DNA from: Ursus arctos
Taxonomy: Eukaryota; Chordata; Mammalia; Carnivora; Ursidae
Direction: 5' to 3'
Assembly: GCF_023065955.2 (NCBI RefSeq)
Contig: NW_026622952.1
Location: 29,188,313-29,252,312, forward strand
DNA: 64,000 nucleotides
In this document: positions 34,030-45,587 of the stretch, one piece after another
How positions within the stretch are numbered: the stretch's first letter is position 1
Layout: each line of letters begins with the position of its first letter
Made by a program: the position numbers and the translations under genes
The notes under the pieces: generated by a model
What the model saw: only the letters and a program-made list of their open reading frames with translations
Database searches by the model: none
What the model was told of the DNA's origin: nothing

Positions 34030-34445
34030 AGACTCTTGGACTTGAGGCAAGTTATTATACAAAAGCAGCACGAGTCTAGTGCATTTGTGTTGGTACTCCT
34101 AGCTCCCCAAATTACCTGGGGGTGATGCAGATTAGTCTGTGTCTGCTACATGTGTAGTGCATTTGCATCGCAGCTGAGAACATATGCGCCTACACATTAC
34201 AGTGGGCAGAAGGAAACCTGCCCTTTGTTCTGGAAGAAAGGATTATCTTTATTACACTGAACAGAGAGAAAATCTGCCCTTTGCTCTAAATGGAGACGCT
34301 CTGTTTTTCAAGGCTGATGACTGCACACACATTTTTGAAAAGCTAGTCGGAGACGAAAGGGCAGTTAGTGCCTTGCTTGTAAAATGTGCAGAGACACAAG
34401 AGGCTAATGGAAAATTTTTCTCTGAACAATCAGGAACGGGCTAAT
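34030..34445 (+). repeat. Possible old LTR-type repeat with an 86-codon frame
   Basis: A block of less AT-rich DNA with 'ACCTGGGGGTGATGCAGATTAG', 'AGTGCATTTGCATCGCAGCTGAG' and two related phrases, 'GAAACCTGCCCTTTGTTCTGG' and 'AAAATCTGCCCTTTGCTCTAAATGG'. The phrasing reminds me of an old mammalian ERVL-type LTR, but I cannot name it. The frame at 34184-34444 gives an 86-residue peptide without a recognised domain. It may be chance within a repeat. Confidence 0.35.
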
Positions 34446-34869
34446 CCTAGAAACAGCTATTTAGGTAACTCATAAATTGTTTTGAATGTAATTTATTAGA
34501 TTTTATTGAGACATCTTACCCTCTTTTAAATCGTATCTTCAGTGAATGATAAAGAAGCAACCTCATCCTATAACCAGGCCAGTAGTAAAAATAGAATTGT
34601 ACATTTCTTATGAATTCATTGTATGTTATAGTTAATTTTTATTTCATTCTAGACATTAAATACATTTATTGGGTCAGTGAGTAAGTAAGTAGTTGCTGTG
34701 ATTAATCCGGGGTTTACTGGGACAATCTCCAGAATCTCGTAATAGTCCTCTTATTTGAAGACCTTTGATGCCAGTGTGTTCAGCTACAAGACAGCTAATT
34801 TACGACCTCCTTATATAATGTTTTAATAGGCCCTCCTGTATAATCTCTACTTTAAAGTCAAACGATTGG

Positions 34870-35090
34870 AAGGTGCCTGGGTGGCTCAGGTGGTTAAGTG
34901 TCCAACTCTTGGTTTTGGTTCAGGTCATGATCTCAGGGTCCTGGGATCAAGCCTCTTGCCCAGCTCAGCACTCAGCAGGGAGTCTGCTTGAAGATTCTCT
35001 GCCTCAGCACCCCCACTTCCTCCCTCCACCCCTGCTCATGCACGTGCTCTCTTTTCCTCTCTCTCAAATAATAAATAAATCGTTAGAAAA
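34870..35090 (+). mobile_element. CanSINE, older subfamily
   Basis: SINE head 'AAGGTGCCTGGGTGGCTCAGG', 'CAACTCTTGGTTTTGGTTCAGG', 'GTCTGCTTGAAGATTCTCTGCC' and the tail 'AATAATAAATAAATCG'. The surrounding DNA reads on across it (GATTGG / ACTGGGAACCATAATTACATCTG), which looks like an older repeat split by the SINE. Target-site duplication not clear beyond AGTCAA. Confidence 0.93.
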
Positions 35091-36199
35091 ATAGAGTCAA
35101 CTTTACTGGGAACCATAATTACATCTGTAAAATCCCTTCATAGCAATACCTGCATTTGTGTGTATATAATTAGAAGAAGGTATTTAGGGGGGCTGGCATT
35201 TATTGGAGCCACCTTAGAATTTTGCCTACCATACCAGCCATCTGCTATTTTCTGAAATTGTCTACCTATCCTATTAGGAACCACTTATTCATATACTCAT
35301 AGTTACATATTTATTTTCTTTTCCACTCAGAAATTGTTTTCCCTCATAGGAAGGGGAATGGTTTTTTCCTAGCTCCAGAGATATGGGAGCCTGTAGCTGT
35401 TGTGGGATCTGCCTCCTGTGCCCTGCATCCCAGTTACCTTACCAGATTTGGAACACTACTATCAATGCATATTTGCAAACATAGAATACTGCCATCTAAA
35501 CCTTATGACTGGCATTTGAAATAACAATCCTAGGCACTATCCAATTCCAAGAACTAGGCTGATAGGCCAGTAGGCAAGGAAAAGTGGCTTCCTTTAATGA
35601 AGCTGTTAGATGAGTACACCTAAATGTGTAGATGAGTCCCAAAAAACTCTCCCACCATCTGCCCCTTGAAGACAGCCATGACAGGGTCCTCTAGAATTGA
35701 CAAGGGACAAACGAAGACTTCTTTTCAGGGGAGAAAAAAACCCCAAACATGTGACCAGTTGTTAATTGACCTAAGCCAGTTGTTTACATACTGTGGATCA
35801 AGTGGTAGCAACCAAAATTTTGTATAGGTGAGGGTCAGCAACTCCCCCACAGACTTGATAAAGCATATAAGCAAGTCTCAGATGAAGTTTGCCAGACGTA
35901 CACACCCATATTAACTTTTTTAGACAAGAAAAAATAGTTCACATAAACTGTTTTATAATCTTTGATGAAGTGCCAACTCTCTATCCATGTAAGTGATCCA
36001 GTCTCATCTTGCGTAAGTATTACTGAGACAAGACTCCAGTGTTCTAGAGGAAGGTCATTGCCCCAATAGTCAGAATTCTCCAACTCACTGACTTAATACA
36101 AAACCACTTAGTAATCATGCCTTGAGTTCCCTTCCTGTGGTTACAGACTATAAGACTTGAATTAGAGTCTCAGACCCTCCTCATTCAGGGTAAGATATT
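35091..36199. other. Non-coding DNA, possible old repeat at its start
   Basis: The first 160 bp ('AATTACATCTGTAAAATCCCTTCATAGCA') look like an old interspersed repeat that I cannot name. The rest appears unique. The 82-codon minus ORF at 35835-36083 has no recognised domain. Confidence 0.45.
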
Positions 36200-36214
36200 T
36201 TCTAAACTATTTTA

Positions 36215-36567
36215 TTTTTTTATTTTAATTTTTTAATTTTTTATTTTTTTAATGATTTATTATATTATGTTAGTCACCATACAGTACATCCCCGGTTTCC
36301 GATGTAAAGCTCGATGATTCATTAGTTGCATACAACACCCAGTGCACCATGCAATACGTGCCCTCCTTACTACCCATCACCAGTCTGTCCCATTCCCCCA
36401 CCCCCCTCCCCTCTGAGGCTCTCAGTTTGTTTCTCATAGTCCATAGTCTCTCATGTTTCATTCCCCCTTCTGATTACCCCCCCTTTCTTTATCCCTTTCT
36501 TCCCCTACCGATCATCCTAGTTCTTATGTTCCATAGATGAGAGAAATCATATGATAGTTGTCTTTCT
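36215..36567 (-). mobile_element. Carnivore L1 3' end, 5'-truncated
   Basis: Minus-strand L1 3' UTR. On the + strand it starts as T-rich DNA (complement of the A-tail), then 'TTATGTTAGTCACCATACAGTAC', 'ACAACACCCAGTGCACCATGC', a C-rich run ('CCCCCACCCCCCTCCCC' at 36396-36412) and 'CATAGTCTCTCATGTTTC'. A 15-bp target-site duplication with one mismatch: TTCTAAACTATTTTA at 36200-36214 and TTCTAAAATATTTTA at 36568-36582. Contains no coding sequence. The two ORFs over the C-rich part are artefacts. Confidence 0.88.
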
Positions 36568-36582
36568 TTCTAAAATATTTTA

Positions 36583-39500
36583 GATCTACATATTTTAAAT
36601 GCTCATTTCGCCAAAAGAGAACCCAGCTATAATTATGCTGATTAACAGAACTCTAATTTTACCAATGGAAATCCATTTTAAAAAATTCATTAAGATAGTT
36701 ATTAAGGTCTCTGGTGTTTTTCAAAGATAAAAATGATGGAAACACTTATAGTTACCTTGACTGGAATTTGGCTTCCTAATAGCATTCTAGCAGCCTTGCA
36801 TTCTAACAGGATTACTGACCTATTCATTCCTGAATGGAGTAATTAACTGCATCTAGGGCCTACGTTTAACATGCTCATGCTTATTATACTGTCTGGACAG
36901 AAGTATTTTAAAATAATTTGCAGCCATCTTGTAACTAGTGTTGTTCATAACTTGCAGTCAGGTGATTTATTATAGCTACTTCTGTACCTCTCTCGAGGCC
37001 CTTGAATCTCTGGAATGGCCAAAGTCCTAGTGCCTAGGGTTGAGGTCTCCTGGATACAGCACACGGTCCTCTTCAACCACTTCTCTATCTCCCTTTTTCT
37101 GTCTACCACAGAACTGTACGTGAGACATGCTCACTTCAGACCTCTTCATGCTTGGGAGAAATCATTTGGTCTTCTCTTCACTGGTTTTCAAGGCTTTCTT
37201 CTCTCTATGCTTGCCTCTGGGAGACCTTATTTACACAGAGTGGAAGAACAGTGGCCTCTGAGTGACTTCTGCAAATGCTTCTGAGCAAGGGAATGAAAAG
37301 ATTCAAAATATTTTAATAGAATAGACAAAGAAATAAAATACAACTAATAAAAATATATCAAATTATCTTGTCAAAAAATATTTTTATTTTGCCAAAGGGG
37401 ATTGAGATTGATTTCTTTTAGTTTTGGTAACACTAAAAATGAACTAAACCATGGTCCAGGAAGAAGAAATAATAGTCTGGACTAGGATTTGACCTCTGAG
37501 CTTCTGTATCATGACAGAGCCCTATAGGAACCACATCAGAGACAAAAGGATAGTGAAGTAAGACATTTTTAATACATTTTTAAAAATGAATTTTAAAAAG
37601 TAACTATTTTTTTTGTTCTCTTTTTTTCTTCTAAGTTAAAAAAAAGTAACAAATTTTGAATATAATGGATATTTTAGAAGGAGCCAGACTTGGTATGATT
37701 CTCTCAAGGAATCTTAGGAAGAGCCTCTGTGTTTACCTAACAGAGTTATAATATCTCCATATATCTTCTCTTTGGACTAATCTGTGCTGTGTAGAAAGGA
37801 CTGTGGGCTCAAATAAAGTTGGAAAATAGTTTAGGAAAGCTAATTGTTTAATTTATGGCAGGACTTCTAGGGAAAGAAAAAGTTGCTTACTCTTGCCTGT
37901 CAGACAGCAAATTCTCATTGCCTGTTTAAATTTCAACGAATTATTGATTCCTCATAAGCCTTTTCCAACAAGCCTGCAGCCTTGATAATACTGTATGTTA
38001 TACACCTCAGGACAGAAGCTACCAAAGTGTCTTAGAATCAACTGTTAGCTCATCTGTTGTCCAGCCCAGTGGCCTTCATCTTTGTATTCATAACCTTGAA
38101 TTCAAAGTCTTGTACATGATACACACTGGAAATGTTTGTTTAACTAAAAATTGCTGGACTCCATGACTAGATGGGAGGAGACAAAAGCAGAGGGACATAA
38201 ACCCTCCCGTTGGGGGTAGAAGGAGCAACATCTTTGCTTCTAAAACTGGAAATAAGAAACTTAGACTGTAAAGCAGATGTGAATAAGACTAGATTCAGAA
38301 AGTTAAAGGGATTCATACCTGTTGGGCTCTATTTCTTTTATCGCAAGACAGGAGGCCCGAGGGGTGGAAGATGTGTGCTAGCGATGGGTAGAAAGCTTGA
38401 GAATTGTGATATAGGTTTAACGTAGTTGTTGTGAGGTGTGGATGAATGACACAGCCAGAAGTACAGAAAATAATCTCTCCAGGACATTGAGAACCTAAGT
38501 GCAGCCGGGTAACAGTAATTTTTAAAATGACAATGCAATAGTACTCAAACCGCCGGGAGCAAGCGTAAAGAAACTGGCCACTCAGTGAAATGGGCATCTT
38601 CCCAAGTGGATAAGAGGTTACAGCATATGTGCTTGTAAATATTCTCATCAGATGACCATTTCCAACGTGATCTGGTCACAGTCCTCAGACAGCTTACAAG
38701 AAGAGAAAGGAAGCAATTCATCTTTAAGAGCTTCTCCACTAGCAAACGTCTGGCACTCAACCAGCTGTCAAAATTTTAGAAAAATACACAAGGCTGAGGA
38801 AATTAGGGTGATGCAGTTCTAGTAGTGAAACAGGAGAGTCTGTATGATGAAGAGGGTTTAACTCCTAGAGGAAGTTTCTTCCAAAGGAGGGTATATAAAA
38901 TTGCTTTTGATCTAAAGTGTGGCATTGAGTTAAAATTGTATACCATACACCAGATTTGGGTCATGATTTATTCCAGTAGTGAAATAATACATACAGTGCA
39001 AGAGTCATGAATAGCTATCACATTTATTTTTTATAAAATTAGATAAATACATTATTTTGCATCACTTTGGAATAGTACTTTACCTTAGAAATGTAACATT
39101 TTTTATCAAGAAAAAAGTATTTTCCATGTCTCTTCATGCTTGAAAAATGTGATTGTTAGGAGTTACTAAATACTTCTCTTTCCCTTTTTACTTAAGGGGG
39201 AAGTAACTAAGGAGATTCATTTTTAAAATTGCAAACAGTGGGAGGATCAACACAAAGTTCTTATCTCTTGCGTAGGTTGTTAGCTAAAAAGTGAAATCTT
39301 GTTGTCTTGTTTGTACATCCTTATAAGAGGGCCTGAAAGTGATTTATAGTTTCCTCACTAGATATTTATGAAAAGTGATTAAATTCTACTGGAGACTTAC
39401 AAAGATAATTAGCAGCTTTCAAAGTAAAACAAGTTCTTCCTTCCATTCCTATGTTCCAGGAAATTTAAAAATGTGCTACAATCCACATTTTTTTTTTCTG

Positions 39501-40754
39501 GTACATTCCTAATTGAAGAGGGAATCATTCAATGAATTTAAATTATTTTCCATGACCTGTCCTCTAACTATTTTACTTTTAGCCTCATATTATCTACTAC
39601 TGGGCTCCATTTACAATATATGCATAGAGGCCCTATCATTCTGGTAACTACGTAATACATTTTAGTTTGCTACAAAAGATATTATGCGAGAAAAAAAAGA
39701 TTAATTTCCTTTGTTAGTCACTACAAATGTGTTTCTCTATTTACAGTGTTTCACCGTGGCCAAGGACTTAATGGAAGGTGAAACCCAAATTCATGTTTCT
39801 GTTTATTGTAGAAAATGATTTCCTGGCCTCTTAGCTTAATTGGTACAAGATTTAAAAAAAAAAAAAAAAAAGAGTCTCCAATGTATACTTCCACTTCATA
39901 CTGTGACTTTGGGGGCTTGGTACATTTTTATCCTCACTGAAGTTTCTAATTCATCCATACAATATAATTATATGAAGGAAATATGGGAAATTACTTCAGT
40001 CAAATCCTAGTAAAAGAAGTGTGATACTCGCCCAACCAGTCCAGAATAAATATCCTCCCAAATCAGAAAGCATTTCAATGTCCAATTAACAGAAGGTGGT
40101 ACATTTCTATCATCAGCAGTGGAGCTCCTCAAATATTCACATTCAAGCTCTCACACTTGCATAGGAAAAGTACCTCTTTCCTTCCCAAGTGTCACCCACG
40201 ATAGATCTGTGCTTTCCCCATATCTCTATTCTACCCTTCCCTAGCCTGTGACAAAGTAATTCCACTTCTCACAGAGTAAGTGCTCAGACCCTCGGAGGGA
40301 CAAACGGATGCAACATTAGAGAGCTCGTCCCACACCCATGAATAGCCACCTCCAAAAATCAAAACTCTGAGACTGTGTCTCCAGTTACGCCAAAGAGGAC
40401 TGTGTGAGGGTTCAGCCTGCCACCTTGTAGAAACCAAATATACCTTTAATCCTATTGAATTCAAAACATGCTATAATGTCTTCTTCCCCGCTAATGGTAG
40501 ACTGTTCAGTTTACCAGTGTAAATACAGCTATTTAACAAATGAATTTTGATATTTCTAAACACCACAATGAATAGCAAGTTGGTAATCTGTCAGGTCAGA
40601 AGACCAAAATCATAGGCAATTGGGTGCTTTATATCAAAAGAAATGACTCTGCTGATGGGAAATGATAGTTTATTCCCAAGTAACTGTATATACTTGAAGT
40701 CAGAGAGCACAACAGTCATACAGAGAGAATCTAGACAGGGCCATGGTGCTAATT
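36583..40754. other. Long stretch of apparently unique non-coding DNA
   Basis: About 4.2 kb without a repeat I can name. No convincing exon. A pyrimidine-rich stretch ending in AG near 37112 ('CTATCTCCCTTTTTCTGTCTACCACAG', 37086-37112) resembles a splice acceptor and is followed by an open 172-nt stretch to 37284, but no donor or homology supports an exon. A-run at 39851-39870; T-run at 39488-39496. Overlapping minus ORFs at 38313-38648 and 38338-38538 have no domain. Confidence 0.45.
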
Positions 40755-40935
40755 ATAACAGTTGCCAACATTTATCAACGGTGTTCTCTGTATTAGGTAA
40801 TGTGCAAACCCTTTATAGCCATAATTCCCGGTAAATAACTTGACCAAGGTCAGTAGTCTAGTAAGGGGCCTGAGCTAAGATACAAAACTACGTCTCTCTA
40901 ATTCTAAAAGCTATGCACTCATTTTACTTACTAGA
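40755..40935 (-). mobile_element. MIR SINE
   Basis: Minus-strand MIR: 'CAACATTTATCAACGGTGTT', 'GCAAACCCTTTATAGCCATAAT', 'TAACTTGACCAAGGTCAGTAG' and 'AAAAGCTATGCACTC' in order. Confidence 0.75.
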
Positions 40936-41215
40936 AGTCTTATAAGTGTCAGGTTCCTAGTACACCTTTAAAAATTACTGAGAATCGCAAAGCACCTATG
41001 TTTATGTGGGTTACATCTATTAATGTTTATTATGTTAGGAATGAAAGATGAGAAATTGAAAGATATTTTACATGTTAAATCATTTCAAAATAAGAAAATT
41101 AAATGTACTACATGTTAACATGAATGAAAATTTTGTGAAAATGTCTTTATTTTCCAAAACAAACAAAAAATAGTGAGAAAAATCACATTGTTTTACATCT
41201 TTGCAAATGTCTGGC

Positions 41216-41404
41216 CTTTATTTTTTTTCTTTCTTTCTTTCTTCCTTTCTTCCTTCCTTCCTTCCTTCCTTGCTTTCTTGCTTTTTATTCTTAACTTTTT
41301 TTTGTTGTTATTCTTATGATATGTTAGTCACCACACAGTACATCATTAGTTTTTGATGTAGTGTGGGCATGTATTGCATGGAACACTGGGTGTTATATGC
41401 AAAT
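41216..41404 (-). mobile_element. Short L1 3' insertion with 5' inversion (twin priming)
   Basis: The minus-strand L1 3' end runs from a T-rich/TTTC-TTCC microsatellite tail (41216-41290) to 'TTTTTGATGTAGTG' at about 41362. From 41363 to 41404 comes the upstream L1 segment in the opposite direction ('GGGCATGTATTGCATGGAAC', 'ACTGGGTGTTATATGC'). Compared with the uninverted copy at 36215-36567, roughly 15 bp are missing at the junction. Perfect 11-bp target-site duplication AAATGTCTGGC at 41205-41215 and 41405-41415 encloses both parts, so they entered as one event. Confidence 0.9.
41221..41285 (-). repeat. (TTTC)n/(TTCC)n microsatellite in an L1 tail
   Basis: Pyrimidine repeat grown from the A-tail of the twin-primed L1; on the L1 sense strand it is (GAAA)n(GGAA)n. 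Confidence 0.93.
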
Positions 41405-41415
41405 AAATGTCTGGC

Positions 41416-42300
41416 TTAGTGGAAGACAGATATGCCCAGATGTGCTTCTGGATCGAATCTTTTGCTTTTTTTTTTTTTTTTTTTTGGTTGAGGTATACAA
41501 AGAAAATACGGTTTCACACCGATACGTAATAACAAAAGAGAAGAGTTTTTTTTAACATTTCTAGATAATTATAAATATTTTTCTTGGACACTAGATCATA
41601 CTCTACTTGGCACATTACTACAGTTGCCTTGTGATCTCTGAAATTAAATCAATAAGTTCAATGTAACCTCTTATATCAAAATCCACTGGTCTATTTTTCA
41701 TTTTGATGAATCTTTTAACCATAAATGCTTTTAAAAATATCATTCAATGGTAATTTGGAAAATACTAGTCCAATGAATTATTCAGATAGATCTTCCAAAT
41801 GTTGGAATGTTTCTTTATATAATATTTAAAAAATCACATTTTAAAATATTATTACAAATGACATTAGAAAAGTCTGCAAATGTTAAGAAGCTGTCATGCT
41901 CATGATGATGGTTTTCAATTTTCTAAAATTCTAATTTTCACTTGAAAGTTCAATTTTCTATATTGACATATGCTATCTATTGTTTTCCATCACTGGCAAG
42001 AAAATACATGTCCCTCGCAATTCTGACTAGCATGTCTCTCAGCCATTTTTTTTCATGTAAAAGTGGTATTCCAAGAAAATAGTGAATAACTCAGCTATAA
42101 TTCAAATAATCATACGAGGGCTTTTCCAGAGGAAAGTATCATACTTCAACATGTAGCAGAAGTATTTATATATAGCCCTATTTTGTCACATAGAATATTA
42201 AAAAGATGTGTATCATGAGTTAAGATTCAATAGTATTTTGTACTAAAGCACCAGAGGTTTTGCCCACTCTTTCTTTCATACCCAGTGTCAACTCAGTGAA
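41416..42300. other. Unique AT-rich non-coding DNA
   Basis: No gene or repeat recognised. T-run at 41467-41485. Confidence 0.5.
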
Positions 42301-42359
42301 AAACCTTTGGTCCCCTCCTCCTCCTCACCTTCTTCCTCTTCTTCTTTTTCTCCTTCCTC

Positions 42360-42403
<44 letters not shown>

Positions 42404-42806
42404 ATTAACACTCGGACTTTGAAGGCTCCTAGAAAGGATCTTGGGGACTCTGAGATTTCTGTGGGCTATACTTTGGGTATCACTGCAAAATCTCATAATG
42501 ATGTATTTTAGGTCTCCTTCCTTCCTTCCTTCCTTCCTTCCTTCCTTCCTTCCTTCCTTTCCATTCCTTCCTTCCTTCCTTTGTCCCTCCCCCCCTCCCT
42601 CCCTCCCTCCCTTCCTCCCTTCCCTCCTCCCTCCCTCCCTCTCTCCTTCCTTCCTTACTTCCTTCCTCCCTCCCTCCTTCCTTCTTTCTCTCTCTTCCTT
42701 CCTCCCTTTTCTCCTCCCTCCCTCCCTTTCTTTCTTTCTTTCTTTTTTTCTTCCTTTATTTCTTTCCTTTCTTCTTTCTTCTTCTTCTTTCCTTCTCTTT
42801 CCTACC
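42301..42806. repeat. Pyrimidine-strand tract with an embedded (GAT)14 microsatellite
   Basis: A CT-only segment (about 42311-42358) is followed by (GAT)14 at 42361-42402. Unique sequence follows, then a roughly 290-bp mixture of (CCTT)n, (CCCT)n, (CTTT)n and (CTT)n from 42513 to 42806 that holds only a handful of purines. The long ORFs here, 175 codons on the minus strand (Lys/Glu/Arg-rich with a His run) and 127 and 82 codons on the plus strand (Pro/Ser/Leu/Phe-rich), are translations of the repeat, not genes. Confidence 0.95.
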
Positions 42807-43009
42807 CAAATTATTTTCATTTGAGTTAGATGTAGTAAAATATTTGAATTCCTGGTAGTGTTAAGTAGCAGGTCTCAGCTATTTGTTGGCTGTGTGATCT
42901 CATTTAGCATAATAAAATTGGTAAGAATGGGTGAAGAGTTTGTGCTCTATTTTCTGATGCATCAAGATGCATTGGCCTCCCATTTCCCAGGTTTACTCAA
43001 AGACTCCAC

Positions 43010-43340
43010 TTTTAGATTTACATTGTGCAACGTGGTAGTCACGAAGCATATTTGAAATGAACAGTTGAGCACTTGAAATGTGCCTAGTTTGAATTACATG
43101 TGCTCTAAGTGTAAAATACCCATCAGATTTTGAACGCACACACACAAAGTATATAAAATACGTCATTAACCTTTTTTTAATGTTTATTTTATGTAGAAGA
43201 TACCATAGTTTAAAAATATTGGGCAAAATAAGATATATTATTAATTTAATTTTACCTAGTTTTTAAATTATTTAACGTACCTACTAAAATTTAAAGTTTC
43301 ATACATGGCTTGTATTACATTTCTATTGGATAGTGTTGCT
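43010..43340. mobile_element. Old DNA transposon remnant, probably hAT-type
   Basis: Contains 'GAGCACTTGAAATGTGCCTAG' at about 43068, a T/A-rich core, and 'TTTCTATTGGATAGTGTTGCTATAG' at the right end, matching a common mammalian short DNA transposon with the phrases 'TTGAGCACTTGAAATGTGGCTAG' and 'TATTGGACAGCGC'. I cannot name the family with certainty. No transposase. Confidence 0.5.
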
Positions 43341-43888
43341 ATAGCCATTGGCAAGAATGAAACTAAATCAACCACAATACAAGTTCGAGGTCATAATTAA
43401 TTCAATCTTTTTATTTACTCAGAGTAAAACTCTATCAGTTAATTTCCTATGGTAAACTGTTGTCATTTTATCTCAACTTTGAACACTGTATTTAAAATAT
43501 TCTCAATATACATTTGCAGATGTAAATAGGTTTGGGATTGTGGCTACATTTTCTCATTAATATGATTTATTTTTCTAAAGAAATATATAAGCGCACGTGC
43601 ACACACACACACACACACACACACGCCTGTAGACGCACTTACTCACCTTCCCAATAAATTATAGCAGAAAGAGAGGCAAAGGAACACTGATGATGTAATA
43701 CAACCAATGTCAGAAATTTCTGGTGAATATTATTTCCTTCTTCATTTAAGTCATTCTCATTGGTCATAGAACATTGATTTTACTTTATCAAGAGATTTAA
43801 TCATGATCTGAGTTTATTTTATAACAAATATTAGTAGAAATGATATATTTAGAATGCGTCTTTCCTTCATGATATATTTTTCAGTTTG
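43341..43888. other. Unique DNA with a (CA)n microsatellite
   Basis: No gene. (CA)n at 43600-43624. The rest is unremarkable. Confidence 0.55.
43600..43624 (+). repeat. (CA)n microsatellite
   Basis: About twelve CA units, flanked by 'GCGCACGTG' and 'CGCCTG'. Confidence 0.95.
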
Positions 43889-43901
43889 AAATAAGCTGTT
43901 T

Positions 43902-44114
43902 GGGGGCACCTGGGTGGCACAGTGGTTAAGCGTCTGCCTTCAGCTCAGGGCGTGATCCCGGTGTTATGGGATCAAGCCCCACATCAGGCTCCTCTGCTGG
44001 GAGCCTGCTTCTTCCTCTCCCACTCCCCCTGCTTGTGTTCCCTCTCTCGCTGGCTGTCTCTATCTCTGTCAAATAAATAAATAAAATCTTTAAAAAATAA
44101 TAATAAATAAAATA
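43902..44114 (+). mobile_element. CanSINE, bear/panda type, young
   Basis: Complete SINE with GGCACAGTGGTTAAGCGTC, GGGCGTGATCCCGGTG and the CTGTCTCTATCTCTGTC tail, then (AATAA)n. Target-site duplication AAATAAGCTGTTTG at 43889-43902 and 44115-44128. Very close to the copies at 19015 and 22717. Confidence 0.97.
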
Positions 44115-44128
44115 AAATAAGCTGTTTG

Positions 44129-45550
44129 AATCAGACACAGATTCAAAATGTTTACAGTTTCTATACACAATGAACATTTAAAAGATACTGAGAAGTATCT
44201 GTGTAATCTATATTTATATTGATATCTACATTAGAAATTGTATGAATTAGAAATTAATAAGATATGGGTATCTTGGCAAGTCAAAAACACCCAAAATGTA
44301 TTCAATTTGTAGCAATTAGATTGAAGTAAGTGTATCCGCAGTAGCCCCGTTTCCAGCGTAGCACTTCTGCAGGGAATGTGGTAACGTGGGAGGGGAGGGA
44401 CGCATGACCCCAACCCTGACCTGTGACTTACTAACAAGTTATTGCACGTACTTTAGTCTTGGTTTGCTTACTTCAAAAATGTACATAATGTATCTACTTC
44501 ACAAGGTTTTTTGAGACTCTGGATAAGAGGGAATCATCTACTTAATGCATCTAGCCTAGTGTTTAAAGTGCCCAAGGGCATAGAAGCCATTAGTTCCTTT
44601 CCCCACTTTACTTTTCCAAAAGTGACAAAATAAATGTCTTTCCTGACAATGTTTTTCATTTCTACATCTATCCATCTCTGTTTTTCTGACCTCAGGAACT
44701 TCCCTTCAATTCTCTCTCACTCTGCTTTTTTTCTAACGAAAGATTTTCCCCCTACTCTCTCACACTCACGTGTAAGCAAGCATACATTTTGTTCTTTGAG
44801 ATAAATGGTCCCTTTTAATTCTGGCTCTCAGCTCAGAGTTTATTCTACCTATTCTCCGATGTGAATTGTCACTAGCATATTAGAGGGACCAAGGATATTT
44901 GTGAAATTAGCTTTTCAGAAGAAACATAAAAATGAAAGACAATCTAGGAATTTTGTTTTATTATGTTTTGTAACGGCTAGAAAATGTTGCTGGGATGGCT
45001 GCAAATGGCACGATAAACTTTCTGTTGTTTTTTTTGTTTTCAATAAACATGCATCAAGCCTCAGAATTTTGTCATCTTTGAACAGGATGTAAATTACATC
45101 AACCACATTAGTAAATGACCATATGTTCAGGGCTTCAGAGAGATCAAACAAGGAGCCAGAGATCTCTAGGCAAAGTAAAGATAAAGGAAATCAGATGGAA
45201 AGTCTCAGAACAATTTGATAACTTCTGAACCTTGTTTATACGGCAAATTTGGCAGGTTTGACAAGACACAGTGACTTTCCTACTATTTAAGAATTTAATC
45301 CAGGCAGATAGATGCATGTGTTCAGAGAAATGCCCAAGGTGAGATCATCTTGAACAGATGAGGATTGGCATAGGAAATTTGGGTAGGACCAACACAAAGA
45401 TAGAGTTGGTGAAAGTGTTTATGGAAGTTGAAAATATTTTTGTTACTTGTTAGGGACTACATTATATAATGTAGCACCTTAAATTTTACTCTGTTTGGGG
45501 CTTTTAAATGGTCTCAGAACACATATATTTCATATGTTCAAATTAGAAAT
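44129..45550. other. Unique non-coding DNA
   Basis: Nothing recognised. Minus ORF at 44915-45151 and plus ORF at 44901-45092 overlap and show no domain. Confidence 0.5.
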
Positions 45551-45553
45551 TGT

Positions 45554-45554
<1 letters not shown>

Positions 45555-45586
<32 letters not shown>
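45555..45586 (+). repeat. (TG)n microsatellite
   Basis: About fifteen TG units; gives the Val-Cys run of the short ORF at 45495-45797. Confidence 0.95.

Positions 45587-45587
<1 letters not shown>

Noticed and set aside
42293..42820. 175-codon minus-strand ORF rich in Lys, Glu, Arg with a His14 run (and plus-strand Pro/Ser/Phe ORFs)
   Set aside because: It is the translation of a CCTT/CCCT microsatellite and a (GAT)14 repeat; no start context, no domain, no neighbours.
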